Positions 33,714 through 42,738 of a stretch of 64,000 nucleotides of DNA are shown here, piece after piece (the stretch's first letter is position 1; every line of letters starts with the position of its first letter). Both the position numbers and the translations under genes were made by a program. The DNA is from Pacificimonas sp963710205. GTDB lineage: Bacteria > Pseudomonadota > Alphaproteobacteria > Sphingomonadales > Sphingomonadaceae. The notes under the pieces are model-generated. The model did no database searches, was not told the origin of the DNA, and saw only the letters and a program-made list of their open reading frames with translations. The stretch lies in NCBI GenBank assembly GCA_963710205.1, contig CAVPZG010000001.1, positions 186,001 through 250,000 of the forward strand, given 5' to 3'.

Positions 33714-36140
33714 TTGTCGTTTCGTATGTTGCTTGCGCTTCTTGTTGCGCTCCCGTTCAGCCTTTCTACCGCCGCCAGCGCACAGGGCATCCAGCAAACC
33801 AAGGGCGATTTCGAGGATAAATTTCGCCAGCTCGACGAAGTGCTGCCGACACCCAATGTCTATCGCACCGCGTCCGGCACGCCCGGGCATCAATACTGGC
33901 AGCAGCAGGCGGATTACCGGATCGAGGCCAGTCTGGACGAGGACAGGCGCCGCCTGACCGCCAGCGCCGCGATCCGCTACACCAACAACAGTCCGGACAC
34001 CCTGCGCTATATCTGGATGCAACTGGACCAGAATATCTTTCGCGCCGATTCCCTTGCCGAGCGGGCCACCGATTTCGGCGGCCCGGGACGGCGCGGTCCC
34101 GCGACGAAGGCGGGCGACCGCAACACCGCCGCGCAGCTCAGCATCGAGGAACTGCGCCGCCAGCAGAGTTTCGCCGACAACCAATATGGTTATGACATAC
34201 GCGCGGTAACGGATGCCGCCGGCAATCCGCTGCCACATACCATCGTCGGCACCATGATGCGCATCGACCTGCCGACGCCGCTCGCGTCCGGCGGCACTGC
34301 TGCCTTCGCGGTCGACTGGGCCTATAACATCGTCGAGGAAAACAGCGTCTATGCGCGCGGCGGCTGGGAACATTTCCCCGACGACCCGCGCAAGGGCGGC
34401 AACGACATTTTCCAGCTGGCGCAATGGTATCCCCGCCTGGTCGCCTATTCCGACTATGAGGGCTGGCACAACAAGGAGTTCATGGGCCGGGGCGAATTCA
34501 CCGTTGAATTCGGCAATTACGATGTCTCCATGACGGTTCCGAACGACCATATCGTCTCTTCGACAGGTGTTCTCGCCAATCCCGACACGGTTCTGACCGC
34601 CACGCAGCGCCAGCGCCTCGATCGCGCCCGCACTGCCGACGCGCCCATGTTCATCGTCACACCCGCAGAAGCCGAAGCCGCCGAACGCGGCAATCCCTCC
34701 GGGACCAAGACCTGGCGGTTCACGGCCGAGAATGTGCGCGACTTCGCCTGGGCCTCCAGCCGCAAATTCGCCTGGGACGCGCAGGGGCACCGCCAGCCGG
34801 GCGCGGAGAATGAAACGGTCATGGCGATGTCCTTCTGGCCAAAGGAGGGCGGCGACCTGTGGCGGAAATATTCGACCGCCGCCATCGTCCATACCATGAA
34901 GGTCTATTCGCGCTTCAGTTTCGACTACCCCTATCCCACCGCGCAGTCCGTGAACGGCCCCGTCGGCGGCATGGAATATCCCATGATCACCTTCAACGGC
35001 CCGCGCACGAACCTGAACGACGACGGGACGCGCACCTATTCCGAATCCGAAAAAATCTACCTGATCGGCGTCGTCATCCATGAGATCGGCCACATCTATT
35101 TCCCGATGACGGTCAATTCGGACGAGCGGCAATGGACCTGGATGGACGAGGGGCTCAACAGCTTCCTGGACAGCGTCGCAGGCTATGAATGGGATCCCGA
35201 CATGCAGTGGGGCCGCAGCCTGCCGCGCGACCTGATCGGCTATATGACGTCGACCGAACAGGTGCCGATCATGACCAATTCGGAAAGCGTTCTCAACCTT
35301 GGTCCCAACGCCTATGGCAAGCCGAGCGCCGCCTATCACATCCTGCGCGACACCATCATCGGGCGGGAGAATTTCGATTTCGCGCTGAGGGAATATGCGA
35401 GGGCCTGGAAGTTCAAGCGCCCGACACCGTCCGACTTCTTCCGCATCATGGAGGAGGCGTCGGGAACCGACCTCGACTGGTTCTGGCGCGGCTGGTTCTA
35501 CACCACCGACCATGTCGATATCTCGCTCGATTCCATCTACCGCCTGCGGCTGGATACGGAAGATCCCGACATCGACTTCCCGCGCCTCCGCGCCGAACGC
35601 GCCGCCGAGCCGGAGAAGACCGGGGTCCGCCAGAACAGGGAGGCGAACCTCCCCATCTGGGTGCTCGAAAATCCCGGAGTCCGCGATTTCTACGACCAGA
35701 ATGACGAGTTCACCGTCACCAACAAGGAGCGGAAGGACTATCGCGAGTTTCTGGACAAGCTGGAACCGTGGGAGCGCACCGCCTTCGACCGCGCCGTGAA
35801 AGAGGACGCCAATTATTACGTCCTCGAATTCTCGAACAAGGGCGGCCTCGTCATGCCCATCATCCTTGGCCTGACGTTCGAGGACGGCAGCACCGAACGC
35901 ATGACACTGCCTGCCGAAATCTGGCGGCGCACCCCGAAAATGGTCCGCAAGCTGCTTGTCTTTCCCAAGGGCAAGGCCGTCTCGCAGGTCGTCGTCGATC
36001 CCGACTGGGAAACCGCCGACGCGGACGTGGAGAACAACTGGTATCCCCGCCGCATCATCCCGTCGCGCATCGAGGCCTACAAGGAGAAGGAATCAGACGA
36101 TCTGAACGACCGCGACGTGATGTTCGAGTCCACGCAGTGA
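33714..36140 (+). CDS. M1-family zinc metallopeptidase, exported
   Basis: Gluzincin aminopeptidase-like enzyme. The start is TTG 33714: it follows GAGGAGG at 33699-33705 with ideal spacing and gives a signal peptide (MSFRMLLALLVALPFSLSTAASAQ). In this 808-residue numbering the zinc site is His456-Glu457...His460 (HEIGH) with Glu479 eighteen residues on (WMDEG). The exopeptidase loop reads GGMEYP where classical M1 enzymes have GAMEN; several bacterial M1 relatives share this, so substrate choice may differ. The C-terminal ~200 residues have no recognised domain. The stop overlaps the next gene by 4 bases. Confidence 0.93.
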   Translation: MSFRMLLALLVALPFSLSTAASAQGIQQTKGDFEDKFRQLDEVLPTPNVYRTASGTPGHQYWQQQADYRIEASLDEDRRRLTASAAIRYTNNSPDTLRYIWMQLDQNIFRADSLAERATDFGGPGRRGPATKAGDRNTAAQLSIEELRRQQSFADNQYGYDIRAVTDAAGNPLPHTIVGTMMRIDLPTPLASGGTAAFAVDWAYNIVEENSVYARGGWEHFPDDPRKGGNDIFQLAQWYPRLVAYSDYEGWHNKEFMGRGEFTVEFGNYDVSMTVPNDHIVSSTGVLANPDTVLTATQRQRLDRARTADAPMFIVTPAEAEAAERGNPSGTKTWRFTAENVRDFAWASSRKFAWDAQGHRQPGAENETVMAMSFWPKEGGDLWRKYSTAAIVHTMKVYSRFSFDYPYPTAQSVNGPVGGMEYPMITFNGPRTNLNDDGTRTYSESEKIYLIGVVIHEIGHIYFPMTVNSDERQWTWMDEGLNSFLDSVAGYEWDPDMQWGRSLPRDLIGYMTSTEQVPIMTNSESVLNLGPNAYGKPSAAYHILRDTIIGRENFDFALREYARAWKFKRPTPSDFFRIMEEASGTDLDWFWRGWFYTTDHVDISLDSIYRLRLDTEDPDIDFPRLRAERAAEPEKTGVRQNREANLPIWVLENPGVRDFYDQNDEFTVTNKERKDYREFLDKLEPWERTAFDRAVKEDANYYVLEFSNKGGLVMPIILGLTFEDGSTERMTLPAEIWRRTPKMVRKLLVFPKGKAVSQVVVDPDWETADADVENNWYPRRIIPSRIEAYKEKESDDLNDRDVMFESTQ

Positions 36141-36616
36141 GAGCATTTTTCGCCCTGATCCTGCTGATCGCCGCACCGCTGGCGGCGCATCCGCTGAAAC
36201 TGAGTGAAACCACGATCGGCGCCAATCCGCGCACCGGCCAGCTGGAGGTGGCGCACAGCCTAAGCCTGCACGACATGGGCGCGCTGCTTCGCGCCGCGGA
36301 CGCGTCCGAAACCGACATACTGGGCAGTCCCGCCGCCCGCACCGCCGTGGAACGTTATGTGGCCGCCCGCTTCCAGCTCAGCGCCGATGGCAGGCCTGTC
36401 CAGCTCGCCGTCCTTGGCAGCGAGATAGAGGGCGGCAGCCTCTGGGTCTATCAGGAAGCGGCGATTCCAGACGCGGCTGAACTCACCGTCGACGACAGCA
36501 TCCTTTTCGACGTCTTTCCCGACCAGCAGAACCGCGTGAATGTCGATATGGGCGGCGGCGTCAGAACGCTGGTCTTCCGGAACGGCAGCGCCCCGCAAAG
36601 CGTCCCGGTCCGCTAA
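36137..36616 (+). CDS. DUF6702 family exported protein
   Basis: A 159-residue protein from GTG 36137 (GTGA overlap with the peptidase stop). The start is fixed by coupling and by the signal peptide it gives (MRAFFALILLIAAPLAA). The mature part opens HPLKLSETTIGANPRTGQLEVAHSLSLHDM, the characteristic DUF6702 phrase. The family has no known activity but repeatedly accompanies M1-type peptidases, so this pair is probably a functional unit in the periplasm or at the outer membrane. Confidence 0.83.
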   Translation: MRAFFALILLIAAPLAAHPLKLSETTIGANPRTGQLEVAHSLSLHDMGALLRAADASETDILGSPAARTAVERYVAARFQLSADGRPVQLAVLGSEIEGGSLWVYQEAAIPDAAELTVDDSILFDVFPDQQNRVNVDMGGGVRTLVFRNGSAPQSVPVR

Positions 36617-36618
36617 CG

Positions 36619-37281
36619 ATGTTCATCGGCCACTACGCCCCCGCCCTCGCCGCCCGCGCGGCAAAGCCCGCAATCCCGCTCTGGCAACTTTTCGTCGCGG
36701 CGCAGCTCGTCGATTTCATATTCGTCATCCTCGTCGGTTTCGGCATCGAGAAGATGCGTATCGTTCCGGGCTTCATGCAGGCGTCGCATCTCGATCTCTA
36801 TTTCATGCCCTATACGCACAGCCTCGTAGCGGCGATCCTGTGGGCGGTCGGCGCGGGCCTCGCCTACGCCGCCTGGAAGAAGGGGAGGCGCGCACTCGCC
36901 GCCGGGGCGATCTTTGGCGCGGTGGTGTTCTCCCACTGGCTGACGGACCTTCTGGTGCACGCGCCCGACCTGGCGCTCTGGATGGGCGGGCCGAAGGTCG
37001 GCCTCGGCCTCTGGAACTCGCTGGTCTGGTCGCAAGTCGCGGAAGTCGGCCTGCTCCTACTCGGCATGCTCCTTTACATCCGCCACACACGGCCAAAGGG
37101 TCTGGCCGGGACCGTCGCCCCCTGGCTGCTGTTTGCCGTCATGCTTGTCATGCAGGCGGTGAATCTTCTCACACCGCCCGAACCGCAGCCCGCACTGACT
37201 TTCGCGTTGACGGGTTTCGCCGCCTTCAGCGCGCTCGCCCTGTTCGCATGGCTAGCCGACAGGCAGCGTCTGCCGCGCTAG
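36619..37281 (+). CDS. Polytopic membrane protein, function unknown
   Basis: A 220-residue protein with about six hydrophobic segments, starting two bases after the DUF6702 stop. Conserved-looking polar spots are FIGHYAPAL at the N-terminus, a HLDLYFMPYTHSL loop, and VVFSHWLTDLLVHAPDLAL. His/Asp residues near membrane segments resemble YdjM-like membrane-bound metal-dependent hydrolases, but the match is only suggestive. It is probably co-transcribed with the M1 peptidase and DUF6702 genes. Confidence 0.7.
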   Translation: MFIGHYAPALAARAAKPAIPLWQLFVAAQLVDFIFVILVGFGIEKMRIVPGFMQASHLDLYFMPYTHSLVAAILWAVGAGLAYAAWKKGRRALAAGAIFGAVVFSHWLTDLLVHAPDLALWMGGPKVGLGLWNSLVWSQVAEVGLLLLGMLLYIRHTRPKGLAGTVAPWLLFAVMLVMQAVNLLTPPEPQPALTFALTGFAAFSALALFAWLADRQRLPR

Positions 37282-37307
37282 GGCTGCGCCTGAAAAGGAG
37301 CCCTTCC

Positions 37308-38070
37308 ATGACCGACCGCCTTGCAGGAAAAACCGCGCTCGTTTCCGGCGCTTCGTCCGGCCTTGGCCGCAGCGCCGCCCTCGCGCTCGCCGCTGAGGGC
37401 GCGCGTGTCTTCGTCGCTGCCCGCCGCGACGACATGCTGACGGCGCTGGTGCGCGATATCGAAAGCGCGGGCGGACAGGCCACCGCGCTCCACCTCGACG
37501 TGACCGAAAAGGAAAGCTGCGCCGCCGCCTTCGCCCAGATCGAAGAGACGACCTCCGAACTCCACATCCTCGTCAACTCAGCCGGGGTCGGCAAGGCCAT
37601 TCCCGTTCCTGGAAACCACGCAGGGCGATTTCGACTGGCACTACAATGTAAACGTCAAGGGCACCTGGCGGACGAGCCGCGATTTCGCCAGGCTGGCCGT
37701 GGCGCGCGGCCATGGCGGCAGCATCATCAACATCGCCTCCATGCTGGCCATGGGCGCGCATCCCGGCCAGAGCCTGTATTGCGGAACCAAGGCCGCCGTC
37801 CTTCACATGACGCGGGTCATGGCGCTGGAACTGCAGTCGAAAGGCATTCGCGCGAACTGCGTCTGTCCCGGATATTTCACGTCCGAGATGACGGACGAGT
37901 TCGCGGATAGCGACGCCGGGCAGGCCTATATAAAACGTACGCCCGCCAAGCGGTTTGCGGACCCGGCGGAGCTGGATGGAGCAATCGTCTATCTGGCATC
38001 GGACGAGGCCAGCTTTACCACCGGGACGCACATCAGCGTCGACGGTGGTCATGGGGCGCGGCTGGTTTAG
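37308..38070 (+). pseudogene. Short-chain dehydrogenase/reductase with one frameshift
   Basis: ATG 37308 follows AAGGAG. The first frame gives the NAD(P) motif SGASSGLG, the LDV loop and ILVNSAGVGKAIP, then derails near 37602-37605. Another frame continues in register from FLETTQGDFDWHYNVNVKGTW through NIASMLAMG (catalytic Ser), LYCGTKAAV (Tyr and Lys of YxxxK), and DGGHGARLV at the end. Removing one base around CCCG restores a normal SDR of about 253 residues. No other inactivating change is seen, so this is either a recent mutation or a sequence error. Substrate unknown. Confidence 0.82.
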
Positions 38071-38101
38071 GGATTCTGGATACTGAAAATCAAAGCTTAG
38101 C

Positions 38102-38199
38102 GCGGTACTGGATCCCCGCTTCCGCGGGAATGACGGGTTTTAAGGCCGAACCCATATCTCAACATCGTCATTCCCGCGGAAGCGGGAATCCAGTACCGC
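38102..38199. repeat. REPIN-like inverted-repeat doublet, left of GIY-YIG gene
   Basis: A 34-base arm (38102-38135) is repeated in reverse complement at 38166-38199 with a single mismatch, around a 30-base spacer. Each arm itself contains a short palindrome (TCCCGC...GCGGGA). Elements built on CGTCATTCCCGCG...CGGGAATCCAG are widespread interspersed repeats in proteobacteria; two inverted REP-like units form a REPIN-type doublet. The GIY-YIG gene begins 8 bases after it. Confidence 0.85.
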
Positions 38200-38206
38200 A
38201 CAATTT

Positions 38207-38542
38207 ATGAAAAACAGCTACGTCTATATTCTAGCCAGCGCCCGCAACGGCACACTCTACATTGGCGTCACTTCAGACCTCGAACGCCGCATCAGCGAAC
38301 ATCGCCAGGGCCTTCGCCCCGGCTTCAGCAAAGACTATCAAGTCCATCTCCTCGTCCATTACGAGCATTTCGATGACATCAGCGACGCCATCGCCCGCGA
38401 GAAGCAGCTCAAGAAATGGCGACGCGTCTGGAAGCTGGACCTCATCGAAGCGCAGAACCCGCACTGGCATGATCTGGCGGTGACACTGCTCGGTATTCCC
38501 GGACTCGATCAAGACTCTGGATCCCCGCGCTCGCGAGGATGA
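38207..38542 (+). CDS. GIY-YIG nuclease-domain protein
   Basis: A 111-residue single-domain nuclease of the UPF0213/YhbQ group. GIY-YIG signatures are YVYILAS at 5-11 and TLYIGVT at about 16-22, then the Arg in SDLERRISEHRQG; a REKQLKKWRR helix follows, with catalytic metal binding expected from a downstream Glu. The last dozen residues (LDQDSGSPRSRG) are translated from the first arm of the right-hand repeat, and the stop codon lies inside that arm. So the coding region and the repeat overlap. Function of this group is unsettled. Confidence 0.88.
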   Translation: MKNSYVYILASARNGTLYIGVTSDLERRISEHRQGLRPGFSKDYQVHLLVHYEHFDDISDAIAREKQLKKWRRVWKLDLIEAQNPHWHDLAVTLLGIPGLDQDSGSPRSRG

Positions 38543-38606
38543 CGGTTTTCCAAGTTGGGGTTTCCTAATTGCTAAGATCGTCATCCTCGCGAATGCGGGG
38601 ATCCAG
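38517..38606. repeat. REPIN-like inverted-repeat doublet, right of GIY-YIG gene
   Basis: A 28-base arm at 38517-38544 recurs in reverse complement at 38579-38606 with two mismatches, around 34 bases. The sequence (CTGGATCCCCGC...GCGAGGATGACG) is a variant of the left doublet, with GAGGATGACG in place of GGGAATGACG. Its left arm encodes the C-terminus and stop of the GIY-YIG protein. The right arm ends 28 bases before the flavin-oxidoreductase stop. Confidence 0.85.
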
Positions 38607-38633
38607 AACCGCGCGGTCCGTCCAGTTAAAAAC

Positions 38634-39611
38634 CTACCCCGCCAGCATCCCCTCCAGTCGCTGCCGGATGATCCCCTCCGCCTCGGCCATGATGCGGTCG
38701 ATCAGCTCCTGACACGTCGGAATGTCGTGGATCAGGCCGGCGACCATGCCGCATGACCAGGCGCCCGCGTCCATGTCGCCCTCCGACATGATCCGCGGAT
38801 AGACGCCCGCGACCTCCTCTATGATATCCTCGAATTTCAGGTCCGCGCCCAGTTCGCGTTCCTTCTCCAGCAGACGTTCGACGGCTGCGTTCGTCATCAC
38901 GCGCTCGGTGTTCCTGAGGGGCCGCATGACCAGCCGCGTGTCGAGCTCCGACGCCGCCACGATGGCATCCTTCACATTCTGGTGCACGGGGGCTTCCTTC
39001 GTGGCGATGAAACGCGTCCCCATGTTCATTCCCTCCGCCCCCATGGCGAGCGAGGCGACCAGAGAGCGGCCATCCGCCTGACCGCCCGACGACACGAAGG
39101 GAATGTCCAGCTCGTCCGCCGCGCGCGGCAGCAGGATCATGTTCGGCACATCATCCTCCCCCGGGTGTCCGCCGCATTCGAATCCATCGACCGAAACCGC
39201 ATCGCAGCCGATCGACTGCGCCTTCAGCGCGTGCCGCACCGACGTGCATTTGTGAATGACCTTGATGCCCGCGTCATGCAGCGGCGGCAGCACCTGCGCG
39301 GGGTTGTTGCCGGCCGTCTCGACGACCTTGATTCCGCCCTCGATGATCGCCTTGATGTAACCCGGATAATCGGGCGCATTGACCGTCGGCAGGAAGGTGA
39401 CGTTCACGCCAAACGGCTTGTCCGTCATGTCGTGGCAACGCGCGATTTCGTTGGCAAGGTCGGCGGGCGTCTTCTGCGTGAGCCCGGTAATGATCCCCAG
39501 CCCGCCCGCATTCGATACGGCGGCGGCCATTTCGGCAAATCCAACCCAGTGCATCCCGCCCTGGATGATGGGGTGCTGGATGCCGAACATTTCGGTGATC
39601 CTGGTCTTCAT
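38634..39611 (-). CDS. Nitronate monooxygenase-type flavin oxidoreductase
   Basis: FMN-dependent TIM-barrel enzyme of the 2-nitropropane dioxygenase family. Start chosen at ATG 39611: AAGGAACGAG precedes it and the product begins with the family N-terminus KTRITEMFGIQHPIIQGGMHWVG. Longer in-frame starts lack family sequence. The 325 residues include NAGGLGIITGL, VDGFECGGHPGEDDV (with the catalytic-type His region), FVSSGGQADGRSL and GAEGMNMGTRF. Real substrates of this group are often unknown (nitronates, or enoyl-type compounds). It is next to, and collinear with, a crotonase gene. Confidence 0.87.
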   Translation of the reverse strand: MKTRITEMFGIQHPIIQGGMHWVGFAEMAAAVSNAGGLGIITGLTQKTPADLANEIARCHDMTDKPFGVNVTFLPTVNAPDYPGYIKAIIEGGIKVVETAGNNPAQVLPPLHDAGIKVIHKCTSVRHALKAQSIGCDAVSVDGFECGGHPGEDDVPNMILLPRAADELDIPFVSSGGQADGRSLVASLAMGAEGMNMGTRFIATKEAPVHQNVKDAIVAASELDTRLVMRPLRNTERVMTNAAVERLLEKERELGADLKFEDIIEEVAGVYPRIMSEGDMDAGAWSCGMVAGLIHDIPTCQELIDRIMAEAEGIIRQRLEGMLAG

Positions 39612-39759
39612 ATCTCGTTCCTTCTTCATTTTGCCCCTCGAGTGGGGCGGTCTGAGCGCAGCGAAGCCGGGCGCGGGGATGGGTTGAAATCGGTAGAGGC
39701 AGCATGTGCGGCGGCCCGCCCCCCGCATGATCCCTCCCCTCAAACGGCGGGGCTTTTCG

Positions 39760-40521
39760 CTATCGCCCCTTCCAGTTCGGTTTGCGTTTCTCGGCAAAGG
39801 CCGTCGGCCCCTCGCGCGCGTCTTCACTCGTAAATACGGGCGTCATCATCGGGCCCTGTCTGGCGAAGCGCTCGTCCGGATGCCAGCCGCGCGATTCCAC
39901 CATCACCTGCTTCGAAACGCGCACCGCCAGCGGTCCATTGTCGGCGATGGTTGCCGCCAGCGTCTTCGCGCCCTCCAGCGCGTCGCCATCGACGACCCGG
40001 TTCGCCAGTCCAAGTTCATAGGCGCGCTGGGCAGAGATGAATTCGCCCGTCAGCGCCAGTTCCATCGCCACCTTGGGCGGGATCTGGTCGGGCAGCGCCA
40101 TCAACCCGCCCGCGCCCGCGACAAGGCCGCGTTTGACCTCCGGAATGCCCATCATCGCATCCTTCGCCATCACCACCATGTCGCAGGCCAGCGCCAGCTC
40201 CATGCCGCCCGCCAGACCATAGCCATTGACGGCGGCAATCAGCGGCTTGGCGGGCGGTTTTTCGGTAATGCCGCCAAAGCCGCGCCCCTTGATGCTCGGC
40301 GTTTCGCCTTTCAGGAACGCCTTCAGGTCCATGCCCGAACAGAATGTGCCGCCCGCACCGGTCAAGATGCCGACGGTCAGGCCGTCGTCACTGTCCAGCC
40401 GGTCCATCGCGGCGGCAATGCCCTCTGCGACGGCCCTGTTGACCGCATTCTTCGCCCCGGGCCGGTTGATGGTGACGATCAGGACGCCGCCGTCGGCCTC
40501 GACCAGAACTTCATCTGACAT
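39760..40521 (-). CDS. Enoyl-CoA hydratase/isomerase family protein (crotonase)
   Basis: A 253-residue crotonase. Oxyanion-hole and acyl-CoA motifs are visible as AGGTFCSGMDLKAFL and AAVNGYGLAGGMELALACDMVVMAKDAMMGIPEVKRGLVAGAGGL. The catalytic Glu in the GIPEVKRG block is in place for hydratase chemistry. The C-terminus ends RKPNWKGR, usual for this family. It is divergent from the thiolase gene and probably shares an acyl-CoA pathway with it. Confidence 0.9.
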   Translation of the reverse strand: MSDEVLVEADGGVLIVTINRPGAKNAVNRAVAEGIAAAMDRLDSDDGLTVGILTGAGGTFCSGMDLKAFLKGETPSIKGRGFGGITEKPPAKPLIAAVNGYGLAGGMELALACDMVVMAKDAMMGIPEVKRGLVAGAGGLMALPDQIPPKVAMELALTGEFISAQRAYELGLANRVVDGDALEGAKTLAATIADNGPLAVRVSKQVMVESRGWHPDERFARQGPMMTPVFTSEDAREGPTAFAEKRKPNWKGR

Positions 40522-40692
40522 ATGATTCCTCCCTGGATCCGGGGCACGCTAGAGAACTGCCCGCGCTGCCAACAGCCCTCACTTTGCAGGGCGGCGACCG
40601 GGATCCGGGCCCACCCCACCGATTCGCCAGCTTGGCACTTCCCGCCGCGCGCTGCATCTCGGAAGGACATCAATTGAGCGGAGATTCCCAAC

Positions 40693-41949
40693 ATGCCCGA
40701 AGCCTATATCATCGATGCCGTCCGTACCCCGCGCGGCATCGGCAAGACCGGCAAGGGCGCGCTTGCCCACATGCATCCGCAGCATCTGGCCGCGACCGTG
40801 CTGAAGGCCATTGCGGAGCGCAACAACATCGACACGGCGGACGTCGATGACGTGATCTGGTCGACCTCCACGCAAAAGGGAAAGCAGGGCGGCGACCTTG
40901 GCCGCATGGCGGCGCTCGACGCGGGCTATGACGTGCGCTCTTCGGGAACCACGCTGGATCGGTTCTGCGGCGGCGGCATCACCGCGGTGAACTTCGCCGC
41001 GGCGCAGGTCATGTCCGGCATGGAAGACCTCGTCGTCGCTGGCGGAACAGAGATGATGAGTTATACCACCGACCGCGGCCGCGAGGAAATGGCGGCGGGC
41101 CTGGGCGCGGCCATGATGGGCTCTGGCAACAAGCGGCTTGAGAGCGTGCACCCGCAATCGCATCAGGGCGTTTGCGGTGACGCGATTGCAAGCATGGAAG
41201 GCATTGATCGCGAAGCGCTTGACCGCATGGGTTATGAGTCGCAGCAAAAGGCCGCGCGGGCGATCAAGGAAGGCCGGTTCGACAAGTCCCTGATTCCCGT
41301 CAGGGACGCGGACGGCAATGTCGTTCTGGAGGCGGAGGAGTTTCCCCGTCCGCAAACGACGATGGAGGGGCTGGCACAGCTGGAGCCCAGTTTCGCCAAG
41401 ATTGCCGATGTCCCGCTGGACGAGGATGGCACCACCTTTCGCGGGCTGATCAACGCCAAATATCCCGACCTGAAGATCGAGCATTTCCATCATGCCGGCA
41501 ATTCCTCTGGTGTGGTCGACGGTGCAGCCGCTGTGCTGATCGCCTCGGAAAAATACGTGAAGGAAAAGGGTCTGAAACCGCGCGCGCGCATCGTCATGAC
41601 GACGAACATGGGCGACGATCCGACGCTGATGCTGAACGCGCCCGTCCCCGCCGCCCGAAAAGTTCTGGAAAAGGCCGGCCTCACCGTGGACGACATCGAC
41701 CTGTGGGAGATCAATGAGGCCTTTGCCGTCGTCGCCGAGAAATTCATCCGCGACCTGAAGCTCGACCGCGACAAGGTCAACGTCAATGGCGGCGCCATCG
41801 CGCTCGGCCATCCCATCGGCGCAACCGGTTCCATCCTTATCGGCACCATGGTCGACGAACTGGAACGCCAGGGCCTAAAGCGCGGGCTGGTGACAATGTG
41901 CGCGGCGGGCGGCATGGCCCCGGCAATCATTATCGAGCGGGTGGAATGA
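40693..41949 (+). CDS. Acetyl-CoA C-acyltransferase (thiolase)
   Basis: Thiolase cleaving or forming 3-ketoacyl-CoA. The 418-residue protein has nucleophile Cys92 in TLDRFCGGGITAVN, the NEAFAVVA segment, GGAIALGHPIGATGS with the catalytic His, and MCAAGGMAPAIIIERV with the second Cys. Length fits degradative thiolases. Its stop overlaps the start of the next crotonase by 4 bases (ATGA), so they form an operon for beta-oxidation of an undetermined acyl-CoA. Confidence 0.94.
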   Translation: MPEAYIIDAVRTPRGIGKTGKGALAHMHPQHLAATVLKAIAERNNIDTADVDDVIWSTSTQKGKQGGDLGRMAALDAGYDVRSSGTTLDRFCGGGITAVNFAAAQVMSGMEDLVVAGGTEMMSYTTDRGREEMAAGLGAAMMGSGNKRLESVHPQSHQGVCGDAIASMEGIDREALDRMGYESQQKAARAIKEGRFDKSLIPVRDADGNVVLEAEEFPRPQTTMEGLAQLEPSFAKIADVPLDEDGTTFRGLINAKYPDLKIEHFHHAGNSSGVVDGAAAVLIASEKYVKEKGLKPRARIVMTTNMGDDPTLMLNAPVPAARKVLEKAGLTVDDIDLWEINEAFAVVAEKFIRDLKLDRDKVNVNGGAIALGHPIGATGSILIGTMVDELERQGLKRGLVTMCAAGGMAPAIIIERVE

Positions 41950-42734
41950 TGACGGACGCCGTTCTTTACGAGGCGGCGGACCGGATCGCGCGCATCACGC
42001 TCAATCGGCCCGGCACACGCAATGCGCTGTCCGATGACGTAGTGCCCGCGCTGATCGCCGCCCTGCACCGCGCCGATGATGACAGGCACATATCCTGCGT
42101 CATCCTGACGGGCGCGGGCAAAAGTTTCTCCGCCGGCGGAAATCTCAACGAGATCCGGAAACTGAGTGCGGAAAATGACGAGGAACATATCGCCGACTGG
42201 TACAGGAATGGCATTCAGCGCATTCCGCTCACGTTCGCGGCGCTAAGCGTGCCTGTTGTCGCCGCCGTGAACGGCCATGCCATCGGTGCGGGCTGCGACC
42301 TTGCCACCATGTGCGATATCAGGATTTGCGGGGAAAGCGCGACCTTCGCCGAGAGTTTCGTCCGCGTCGGCCTGATCCCCGGCGACGGCGGTGCCTGGCT
42401 GCTGCCGCGCACCATCGGCTTCCCCCGTGCCATGCACATGCTGCTGACCAGCGAGGCGGTGGATGCGAAAAGGGCGCTGGACTGGGGCCTTGTGACGGAA
42501 GTCGTCGCGGATGACGCACTGGCTTCCCGCGCCGACGCCATCGCCGCCACCATCGCGGCGCAGCCGCCCGAAACCCTGCGCAGGGCCAAACGCCTGATGA
42601 TCGACGCGCGCGATCAGGCCCTTGCCGAAAATCTGGAAAAGGCAGCGGTCCTGCAGGGCGCGTTGCAGCAGACAGACGATCACAAGGAGGCGGTCGCGGC
42701 CATCCTGGAAAAGCGAAAACCCAGTTTCAGTTGA
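41946..42734 (+). CDS. Enoyl-CoA hydratase/isomerase family protein (second crotonase)
   Basis: Start at ATG 41946 overlaps the thiolase stop; the next codon is also ATG. The 262-residue product has GAGKSFSAGGNLNEI and VAAVNGHAIGAGCDLATMCDIRI for the oxyanion hole, then FAESFVRVGLIPGDGGAWLLPR. The usual catalytic Glu before GDGG is replaced by a residue in the IPGDGG block, so hydratase chemistry is not certain; an isomerase or other crotonase role is possible. It ends 4 bases before the tRNA-Thr 3' end on the opposite strand. Confidence 0.88.
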   Translation: MMTDAVLYEAADRIARITLNRPGTRNALSDDVVPALIAALHRADDDRHISCVILTGAGKSFSAGGNLNEIRKLSAENDEEHIADWYRNGIQRIPLTFAALSVPVVAAVNGHAIGAGCDLATMCDIRICGESATFAESFVRVGLIPGDGGAWLLPRTIGFPRAMHMLLTSEAVDAKRALDWGLVTEVVADDALASRADAIAATIAAQPPETLRRAKRLMIDARDQALAENLEKAAVLQGALQQTDDHKEAVAAILEKRKPSFS

Positions 42735-42738
42735 GAAA

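Noticed and set aside
33708..35513. A 601-codon minus-strand frame opposite the M1 peptidase
   Set aside because: Shadow frame; the peptidase has an intact zinc site and ribosome-binding site.
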